Made by a program: the position numbers and the translations under genes | Part shown: in pieces, positions 1 through 8,600 of the stretch | How the letters are laid out: each line of letters begins with the position of its first letter | Position numbering within the stretch: the stretch's first letter is position 1 | The notes under the pieces: model-generated | The model's database searches: none | Told to the model about the DNA's origin: nothing | Seen by the model: the letters and a program-made list of their open reading frames with translations, nothing else | Origin: Acanthamoeba lenticulata | Lineage: Eukaryota; Discosea; Longamoebia; Acanthamoebidae | DNA length: 23,610 nucleotides | Direction: 5' to 3' | Assembly: GCA_002179805.1 (NCBI GenBank) | Contig: NAVB01001867.1 | Coordinates: forward strand, 1-23,610

Positions 1-1874
1 CCCGCACGTCCAGCACCTTGAGCTGCCCTGCTTGCTTGATGGCCTACAACAAAAAAAAAAAAAAGTAAAAAAGCCAACAAATGCTGCGCGTCAGTCCACG
101 AGCAAGGCTCGCGAGCGGCCGCAGCGCACCTGAACGAGCCCCTTCTTGGACCAGGCCACGCCGGGGCAGTCGCGCGCGCAGAGCCGCTCCAGACGAGGGC
201 AGTGGGTCAGAAGCGAGATGACGGCCGCGCTCGTCACGGCCCGGCAGCCGTCGAGCCGGATCCGCCGCAGCCGCGTGTTGCTGGTGGCCACCAAGTCCCC
301 TCCTCCTCCCGCCGCGGCGGCCGACGCCACGATCTGGCCCAGCACCAGGTCGGTGACCTGGACGCACTGGGCCAGGTCCACCTCCTCGGGGAACACCTGG
401 CGCGTCGTCTCCGCAGCGCTGGTGCCGCTCCGGGGCTTGCTCGAGCCGTGCGGCTGCTTGTCCGCATGGCCGCCCCGCTTCCTGGCCGGACTGCTGCCCG
501 AAGCGTCGGAAAGCCCAGCCGTCGTCGTCGATGCCGACGCGGCGCCGTCGGCATCGAGCTGCGCCCGCCGGAGGAAGCGCAGGAGCGACAGCAGCGCGCG
601 CTCGGTCACGAGGTCGCAACCGGCGAAGCGCAGGGACGTGATGGCCAGGCCCGCCAGGCGCTCGTGGGGCATGTTGTCCAGCAGGCTCTGCAGGGTGAGC
701 ACCGCGTTGTCGGTCAGCACCTCGCCCGAGTCGGTGAAGTCGAAGCACCAGCCGCCGCCACCAACGCTGCTGCTGCTCGTTGTTCCGTCGGCAGCCGACA
801 CCGACGAGGACGACGAGGACGACGAAGATGACGACAAGGACGAAGACGAGGAGGAGGTCGAGAGCTGCCAAAAGGCCCGTCCGTCGCCGCTTTCGCCGCG
901 TGGGCTTCCGCGCGGCTGCGACGCGCCGAGCTGGCTCAGCTGCTGCGACTCCCACAGGCCGACCACGTCCTCCAGCCTTTCCGCGCTTGTGGCGCCCGTC
1001 GCGGACGGCTGCTGCTGCTGCTGCTGCTGCTGTGGTCGTCGTTGCCACACGTCGGGCGCCGACGCGAGGAAGCGCACGAGCGGGGTCGAGTGGTAGAGCA
1101 TGCGGAAGAGCGCGCCCAGGTCGTCGCCCGAGCTCCGCAGGCCCGGACGCAGCACGTGCTCCAGCACCAGCTCACCGTGTCCCTTGTGCAGCAGCAGCTC
1201 CTCGAAGATCTGGGCGGCCTGGAAGAAGTCCTCCTGCCTCTGCGCGCGGGTCTTGGCCCGCAGCAGGTGCGCCAGTCCTGTGCGCCGCCGCTCGCTGATG
1301 AGCCCCACAAGTTGCAAGGGAAGAGGGCGTGCGAGGCGCGTACCGAGCTGCACGGTGATCATGTTGTCCTCTGGCCGGATGATGGACGCCTTCTTAAAGT
1401 TGTCCGCCGCCTGCTCGCTGAGCGTCCGGATCTCCTGTTCCTCGGCCGACTTGACGTTGCGTCGGCGCGAGGAAGACGGCACGGCGGGTGCCGGGTCGTG
1501 TCGCTTGATGCTGCTCTCGCCCTCGCTTTCGATGTCCGACAGGCCGCTGCTGCTGCTGCTGCCGCCGCCGCCGCCGCCGCCTTCGCCTTCGCTGCTGTCC
1601 CCGAGCTGGCCCGACGACGACAGCCTGATGCCCGGCGTCGTCGACGTCTTGGCCTTCAATCGCTTCCTGTCGCCCTCTCTGACGTGTCAGCCACTGACCA
1701 AGCCACCACACAGACACGCACATGTGGCTGTGGCCGCGGCCCGTACTCGAGGCGCAGCGCGAGCTCGTAGTTGCACACGCCCAACTGGCGGAGCGCGCTA
1801 AAGTCGTCTGCGTTGGACTTCCACGCCTTGTACAGGTGCGTCTGTGTGCGGCCAGCCCAAGCGCTCATGAGCCG

Positions 1875-1942
<68 letters not shown>

Positions 1943-4900
1943 GGGAGGAAGGACGCGCGTACGCGAGCGTCGCGGAGGAGGCGGATGGCCTCGCGGGGCT
2001 CGGCCGTGGGGAGCAGGGCCGGAAGAAGAGAAGCGGTGCCCTCGTAGAGGGAGATGATGCTCATGTGCTGGGTGCGCACGTCAAACGACGCGATGTCGGC
2101 CTCCACGAAGCGGAAGCCCCACCTGCCGGACTGGAGGAAGTCGTCCCAGGCGTGCGTGGTCCACGTGAACTGCAGCATCTCCTGCAGCCGCTTCAAAATC
2201 CTGGGACGAGCTCCACGTTGGCCGACAAGAAAAAAGAAAGAAAAGAAGGAAAAGAAAGGAAAAAGGGACGAACCAGTAGACAAAGACGACGTTGGTCATG
2301 TGACAGTCGGCCTGGGACTCGACGGGCGTCAAGCACCGCGCAAACTTGCGCAGGAGGGCGTGCTTGAGGGTGGGCCTTTGGCACAGGTAGGGCCCCACGC
2401 ACGGGTACTTTTCCAGCACGGCCGCCGCCATATCCAAGCCCTGGCCCACGCCCACGCCGATCATCATCACCATCATCAGCATCAGCATCACCGTCCTCGT
2501 CATCATCATCATCATCGTCATCATCATCTTCAGGCCAGGTCGTGCCTTGGGGTCGGCCATGTCGATGAAGTGGGCCGAGGAGTGGGTCCACCAGTGGAGC
2601 GCGGGCCCAAACGGGAGGTCCAACAGGAAATTGGTGAACTCGACGATGAGGATGCGGTAGGGCACCTCGGACACGGCCTTCTCGTCCCGCATCTTGTCGC
2701 GGAAGAAGTGGCGGAGCATGACCTTGGCCACGCGCGCGATCATGTCCGACAGGAGGATCTTGCGCGGGTACGAGTTCTCGCACTTTTCCCGCAGACGCCC
2801 AAAGTGGCGCACGCAAATGCCGTTCCTGCAATCGAGAGGACGGCTCAGCGGCGACATTCCAGGCATTCCTTCCTTAGTAAAAAAAGAAGGAAAAAAGAAC
2901 CTGTGGATCTCCGAGGTGTAGTATTCGTCCTTCACATCGTGCCGCTTGTCCAGCTTCTTGCAGAACTGGGGGATGACCTCGTCGTACAGGTGGTGGCACG
3001 CCTCCTTGACCTGTCGATCATGTTAGCACCATTTTTTATTATTTATTATTTTATTTTATTTTATTTTATTTTAAATCATTCTTTTTCCGTGCCTCTGTGT
3101 TGTGGATGTTCTGCTCAGGATCGGTGCGCTGCCACATGGTGTAGGCGTCAGACGAGAGAGGCAGGCGATAGCTGGCCACAAACTCTGGCCTGTGCCATAA
3201 CACAGGCGGGCGAACGTCAGCCAGGTGCGGACAGGCGGGCGAACCGAGAGACTCTTCTTCTTCGTACCGCAGCTGTTTGAAGAAGACGGAGCGAGGATAG
3301 TCCGGGTCTCTGTTGTCGTTGTTGTCGCACAGCCGCAAGCAAGGACAGACGTCAGGTCTACGATGCCTCCTGCAGGCGCACGCGAGCGGGCGTACCTCTT
3401 GTCCGGCATTTCGGGCGGGAAGCACCTGACGTGAGCGAGCGCAGCCGTGGTTGGGTGAGCCATGAAGGAGAAGAGAAGACACTAGCGGAAGAGGAAGAAG
3501 AGGAGGAGGAGGAGGAGGAGAGCCTGTGTACCGTCCAAAGTCGACCACGTAGTAGCGACCATCGAGCCCCAAATGCCCTGTGGTGACGCCACCACCCGAC
3601 ACCCAGGACGATCAACCAACGTCGGCTTCGTGTGGAGGAGAGCTGATGATCTGCAGTTGTATTGGGCCACGCGTACCTTCAAGGTCGCCTGTAGATAAAC
3701 GGCCACGAGCGCGGCGAGTGAGCTGCATTCCAGAAATACCAGAGAGAGCTAGGGGAGAGGAGGGCTTGCCCATAGAGACAAGGGGATCGTACCGGGGGTC
3801 GACACGGTGTGTCCGCAGACCAGATGTCGCTTGAGGTTGAGCTTTTGGCCCACGCGGGCGATCTTCTCCATCAGCACCGCGTCGTCGGCGTGCATTCTTC
3901 ACATTCCAACACGGTGGGGTCAGGGTGCTGGACCGTTGATCAAGAAAGAGAGAGAGAGAGAGCGAGCGCGGGCAAGGCGAGCGCACCGCTTGCCTCCGTC
4001 GGAAGAGCCGACCTTGAGAGTGTCCTTGTTGATAGGAACCAGCGACACCGCCTGCCCATCACCACCACCGCCATGATCACCATCCCTCAAAGAGTGAGAA
4101 GGTCTTGGGGTCCTTCGTTGCGTGCTGGTTGTTTGCTTGGTTGCTTGTGGATGCGCCATGGCGCGTCGGTGCCTGGGGCCGTACCATGAGCCGGTAGCCG
4201 AGAAAGTCGATGAGGGCGATCAGCGGATAGTGGAGGCCGTCCTCTGAGGCCGAGATGAAGCGATTGATCCCACGTAGCTGCCCACCCCGCACAAGACGAT
4301 GAAGACCCCGATGACAAAGACGACGAAGATGACGACGAAGGCCAACCACGCATATGTCAGCCCATTAGAGATCACTTGACGTCGACAATGATGATGAGGA
4401 TGCGTCATGGCCGGACCTCATTGGCGGCAGCTTTCATCGCGGCATCGTCGTTTCGCTCTTGGCCGCCGTACATCCACAGGAGCTGGCCCGAGCTCTGCGG
4501 GAAGGCGACATCGAGCGCGTACTTGAACATGATCCTGTGCGTGTGTCGCGACACAGAGCCAAAGAGCACGTTAAGAGAAATAGCAAATTTTACAAAATAA
4601 AAAAATTGAAAATGAAAAATAATCTATTAAAATAAGAAATAAAAAAATATACTATTTTAAACGCACCCTCTGAAGACGAACTTCTCCCCTCCGGCCTGCG
4701 TGTACAGATGTATCAATCGTCAGTTCGATCTCGGCAATGATTTAAAGAGGAGGAGCGGCTACGCGACGCAACGCACAAAACCAAGGCTGGCCTGCGGCTT
4801 GATGGACTTCTCGTGCTCGGGCAGGTGCCGCTCGAAGATGATGATGCGCCCTGGGTCAGTGTGCACCACACGTGAACAAACAAAGGAACAGACACAGCGA

Positions 4901-5513
4901 GAAAGCAGACCCTCGAGTGCCGTGTGGTCGTACCAAAGGTGCTGGCTGCGTGGACAAAGTCACGCGCGTGCTGGCTGAGGAGCACGTACTTGTGCAGCGA
5001 GTCCTGAGAGGCCATCCACCGCTGGAATCGCTCGTTGCTGGTGTCCGCGCCGTGCTCCCCGCTCGTGCTGCTATTGCTGCTGCTGCCCTTGCTCGCGTCC
5101 TCCTCGCTCGGCTGCTGGGAAGGCGTCTGATACGACGCATCAGCCTCGTCCTCGGCCGGGACACTCCTTGCAATCCGCTCGATCGAGTTGGTGAGGCTCC
5201 TTGGTGCGCCCCCAGTTGGTCGCTGGGCAGCAGGCGACGTCGTGAAGTCGAGCACTTGTTCGTCATACGCCGACATGGTGGAGGCAGAGACGTCATTGCA
5301 CAAGACGCCGTAGATGTCGTCTTCATAGGCGTCGAGCGGCAGGGGAGCATACGAGTGGGGAGCAAATCTGCCGTTTCCGTGTTCGTTTGGAGGGAGCTTT
5401 CCTTCGGATGGAGCACCTTGTTGGCTCTGAGGGGCAATTACAGCGATGTATTCAGCAGCTACTGCCCCTTCATTCTCATTCTCTTCATAAAGGTACAGTC
5501 CCACCCCCTGCAT
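1..5513 (-). CDS. CLU-domain (clustered mitochondria-like) protein with C-terminal leucine-rich repeats; 3' end beyond window
   Basis: Exons on the minus strand, 5' to 3': 5513-4934, 4850-4777, 4695-4667, 4534-4417, 4277-4185, 4051-3987, 3896-3793, 3688-3677, 3577-3532, 3425-3396, 3309-3268, 3189-3093, 3010-2901, 2825-2546, 2440-2274, 2200-1963, 1841-1747, 1666-130, 43-1. Phases agree throughout, giving about 1,253 residues before the edge. CLU hallmarks are KVGSSDGGK (about 311-319), GLDGRYYVVDF (about 361-371) and LRPEFV followed by PLSSDAY (about 397-412). Known relatives (Dictyostelium cluA, fly clueless, human CLUH) are cytosolic and bind mRNAs for mitochondrial proteins, affecting mitochondrial distribution. 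A spacer with poly-Gln (about 938-945) and poly-Ser (about 995-1017) follows, then Cys-containing LRRs from about 1063, ending LKVLDVRG at the edge. I see no CLU_N domain before the CLU core. The ATG at 5513 is the first in frame; a later start is possible because the first 60 codons are less GC-rich. A divergent paralogue is more likely than the canonical CLU orthologue. Confidence 0.85.
44..129 (-). other. Last in-window CLU-gene intron (poly-T tract)
   Basis: Donor CAG|GTGCGC at 129 and acceptor TTGTTGTAG at 44 with a T12 tract. Reading through reaches a stop at about 91-93. Splicing instead continues the leucine-rich repeat as AIKQAGQLKVLDVRG to the edge, so the gene does not end at 91. 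Confidence 0.75.
780..860 (-). repeat. Poly-serine coding tract in the CLU gene
   Basis: A run of serine codons (mixed TCG/TCC/TCA/TCT) encodes about 20 Ser with one Leu and one Val, at about residues 995-1017. A separate CAG/CTG run at 1011-1031 encodes eight Gln. Both fall in the spacer between the CLU part and the leucine-rich repeats, which suggests a flexible linker. Confidence 0.7.
1842..1962 (-). repeat. TGCG tetranucleotide microsatellite inside a CLU-gene intron
   Basis: A nearly perfect run of TGCG/CGTG units spans about 1873-1942 (roughly 17 copies). It lies inside an intron with donor GTACGC (1962) and acceptor CACACAG (1842), which joins exons ending RLLRDAR and starting THLYKAWKS in phase 0. 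A run of this length is expected to vary in copy number between strains. Confidence 0.8.
2441..2545 (-). other. Probable second GC-AG intron in the CLU gene, with low-complexity ATG-rich content
   Basis: The exon ends FIDMADPK and is followed by GCACGA. The acceptor GGGCCAG at 2441 precedes an exon beginning GLDMAAAVLEKYP. The interval is 105 bp, keeps frame and has no stop, so it could instead be coding, but its translation is a Met-rich low-complexity run unlike the flanks. The donor GCACG matches the neighbouring GC-AG intron. An alternative is a GT donor inside the repeat. Confidence 0.45.
3011..3092 (-). other. Probable GC-AG intron in the CLU gene
   Basis: The exon ending in codon GAG for residue E (after NIHNT) is followed by GCACGG, and no usable GT lies before the in-frame stop TAA. 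The acceptor ends CGACAG at 3011. The join gives NTE-VKEACHHLYDEVIP, the expected CLU sequence, in phase 0. Most of the intron is an (ATTTT/TTATT)-type run at about 3031-3073. Confidence 0.7.
3677..3688 (-). other. 12-nt coding microexon of the CLU gene
   Basis: The microexon is flanked by a CTACAG acceptor and a GTACGC donor. With phase 1 on both sides it supplies GDLEG at its junctions, joining the preceding exon ending HTVSTP to the next beginning HLGLDGRYY. CLU relatives carry an acidic D-x-E-G segment just before their L-G-x-D-G-R-Y-Y block, so without this exon that segment would be missing. It is 12 nt, so skipping keeps the frame and removes four residues. Confidence 0.7.
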
Positions 5514-5581
5514 GTTGCAGTGTTGCTTGCTCCGCACAGCAACAGGCCAAGGCAAAAATGTCAACAATAGTTATTTCTTTC

Positions 5582-5587
5582 TTTATT
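5582..5587 (-). terminator. Poly(A) signal AATAAA for the giant gene
   Basis: AATAAA on the minus strand about 27 bases downstream of the TAA stop at 5616-5614, in the AT-rich 100-bp gap before the CLU gene. It marks where the giant transcript probably ends. Confidence 0.55.
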
Positions 5588-5613
5588 TCTTTGTATTATT
5601 AATCCAAATACCA

Positions 5614-8600
5614 TTACAAGCGGTCAAGATCTTCTTCAGTGGCAACACCGCCTCCATTGATGGAACCCATGGGCGGGGGCACGTAGGAGCTTTCGCGCAA
5701 GGCCGCCTCGTCGAGGAGCGGCACCGTGTTGTCGGCCGCCGGTACCGACAGATCGGCCACGCCAAAGGTGCGTGGCTGGATGACAGGGCACGGGAGGCAC
5801 ACGAGGAAGAGCGTGGCCACGACGGGCAGGAGCGCCCACACGAACCACATGGCCAGCGGCACCGCGCCCAAGCTGTGGTCCAGCGTAAAGACAAAGGCGA
5901 GGCCGCAGCCGGTGCTCACAGCCGCCGTGACGACCGCGACCACGCCCGGGCTCGCTCGGCGCCACCAGCCCCGGATGAGCGACGTGAGCAGAAGCATCGC
6001 GCTCAGGCTCGCCAGGCCGTCGACGACCACCGCGGCGACGACCAGGCCAAACAGGACGCTGTCCGACAGCACGTCGTCGTCCGCGTAGCGGAGCCGGGTC
6101 AGCGCGGCCATGGCCGCGACGACCAGGACGAGCAGCGCGGCCGGGACCAGCGCCGGCAGGCGGCGGCTCGGGTTGGGCAGGGCGGCGAAGCTGTGGAACA
6201 GGAAGGAGACCACGGCCAAGCCACCAAAGAGGCCGACGAAGCCCGTCAGCACGCTCCACCAGAGGGACTGGCCGTCGGCGGCCGGCGCTTGAGCGATGAC
6301 AAACGGAAGGGCAGCCAGGGCCAGCGCCGTCGCGGCCCGCCGGGCCGGGGCCGCCAGGCCCCACCGATTGGGCAAAAAGACCGAGGCCAGCAGGACCGCG
6401 CCCAGGCCGAGGAAGGCCGCCAGCACGCTGACGTGGAACGTTCCCATTGGGCCGCAGCCGGACAGGAACGAGGCCGCCATCCAGTGGGCCGCGTCCACGA
6501 GCGTGACGACGCGCGGATCCCATGTCGTGTCGGGTTCGAGCAGGCCGGCCAGGGCGGCGGTGACGACCATCGGGCCCCAGGCCGCCGGAACGACGCTGCC
6601 GGTGATGACCCACCAGCCGAGCCCAAAGGCCACGAGGATGCCGTAGAGGACTAGCACAGCGACGGCATAGTCCCGCTCGCTGGGGGCGGCCATGGCCAGC
6701 GCGTGGCCCGCGACGCCGGTCGCCGGCTCGACGAACAGCGTAAAGGCCGGAGCATGCACCTTGCTGTGGCCGTTGGTGGCGTTGGCGCTCGTGTTGTTGT
6801 GCGCCGGCACGGCGACGAAGTCGACCAGCGGCGCGAGCGGGAGGACGACGCGCAGCCGGTGCGATGACGTGAGGTCGAGCTCGGCAAAGCGGGCCTTCAC
6901 GCACCGCGCGAGGGCGTCGTCGGGCCTGCAGGCCAGGTCGGGCTCGAGCCAGGGCACCTGGCGCACGTCGAGCCAAAGCCATGTGTTGCGGGTGACCTGC
7001 TCGCCGGGCTGGAGGCAGTAATTCTGGTTGTTCTCGTCGTCAGCCGGAAGCGGCCACAAGAACTGCGTGGAAAGGTAGGCCCGGATGCCGTTCGTGCGGC
7101 GCAGGTCGACCGCCGGGCCGCCGGCGTCGTCGAGCGATTGGCCGACGGGGCTGAGCGCCGCGCTGGCGGCCTCGCCGACGACGACCACCGGTCGGTTGTA
7201 TGCCGCGGCGCTGCCGTTGATCGTCACTTGGTTGATGCCGTCCGTCATGTTCACGACGAGCCCGGGCAAGGCCATGCCGGCCGACGCGGGCAGCCACTCG
7301 ACCAAGACCAGCGGCTGGCGTCTGACGTCATCATTCTTGTCGACTCGCCGTTCGATCGAAGCTGAGGCCGTGGCGTTGGCGCTGCCGTTGTTGTGCGGCG
7401 GATCGACTGTGGGAATGGCCACTTCGTAGACGGTTAGCGCCGCCGGGTCGAGCCGCACCTCGCGGGACGTGCCGTTGGTCGCGTTATGAAGCAGGGTCGT
7501 GAGCTCGAGCGGCCCATGGAGCCGAACCAGTGGCATGTGCCGCGGCTCGAGCAGGGACTCACTGTGGATACGCACGTCCAGAGCTGCGGCCTGCAGGGCC
7601 AGCGTGGCACCGGCCACGGTCGTGCTGTTGGACGCGGCCGCGGCGGTCGTGTTGGCCGCCGGCGCGCCGAAGCGCCAGGCGAGCATCGCCAGCGGCCCGC
7701 TGGGCTCCGGCCCGTAGAGATCAATCGCGCTGACGTTGGCCGGTCCAAACACGGGCGACGTCACCGTGAGGACGCCACCGGCCTCGAGATCCAGCGCGAA
7801 GCGGTCGTCCACCGTCAGCGTGGGGCCGGCCACGGTGGTCTGCGCCCAGTGCGGGGAGATGTGCGGCTCGTCCTCGAGCTGGACCTCGGCGGGGATCTTC
7901 TGCAAGCGCAGCCGGCGGGCGGCGCGGTCGAACCCGAGGCCGCGCACGCGCAGCGCGTCGGCCGTGAGGTTGAGGCTGGTCAGGCCGAGGCCGTACAGCG
8001 AGCAGGGCAGGGCCGCCGAGGTATTGGCCACGCCCGCTTGGGCCAGCGCGTCGGCGAACCAGGCCGAGAAGGGCGTCGACGGCACGAAGCCGGTGGCGCC
8101 GAGCTGCAGGCAGCCGTCGAGGAAGCTTGAGCCCCCGGGCAAGGTGTAGCCCGCGACCGCGACCTCGGCGCGGATGCCCGTGGCCACGATCGTGCGGTTG
8201 GCCAGCAGCGCGCTGGCGGTGATGGTCAGCGTCGCGTTGGTCACCAGCGTCGTGTTATCTACGCGCGCGAGGAAGACTGTCGAGACCTCGTCCGCGACCA
8301 CGGCGGGCGTGAGAAGGACGAGGTCGGCCCCGGCCGTGCCGTCAACGTGGACCGCGACGGGCCGCTGGGCGTCGAGCATGAGGTGGTCCAAGCCCGTGGT
8401 GCGCACCTCAAGCAGGCCCACGACGATGCCGCACAGGCCGGCGGGCGTCATCGAGGCGACCGACACGGCCTGTGGCGGCTCCGGCGATGACGACGATGGG
8501 ACCGTCATGATGGCGGTGGAGTGCGCGCCCGGCACGGCGTACATGTTGACCATGAGCGCCACCGACGGCAGCACGTCGACGACGACCTCCCAGTCCGAGG

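Noticed and set aside
44..1048. 334-codon minus-strand frame over the CLU C-terminal exon
   Set aside because: Its translation is Arg/Ala low complexity; the overlapping frame carries the leucine-rich repeats and connects in phase to flanking exons.
2455..2530. CAT/ATG trinucleotide-rich run considered as a CRISPR-like or structured repeat
   Set aside because: Simple low-complexity sequence without spaced identical repeats; falls in a probable intron of the CLU gene.
4220..4408. Hydrophobic minus-strand ORF containing NGLTYAWLAFVVIFVVFV, considered as a CLU exon or small membrane protein
   Set aside because: Joining 4417 directly to 4277 (phase 0) gives NELRGINRF, which fits the CLU pattern; using this segment needs an out-of-phase splice with a stop.
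5512..6654. 380-codon plus-strand frame opposite the 3' end of the giant gene
   Set aside because: Highly charged Arg/Asp/Gln/His composition typical of antisense GC-rich coding DNA; no recognisable domain.
5636..6982. 448-codon minus-strand frame overlapping the membrane region of the giant gene
   Set aside because: Arg/Ala/Gly/Pro-rich alternative frame of the same strand; the overlapping frame gives clear hydrophobic segments and is the real one.
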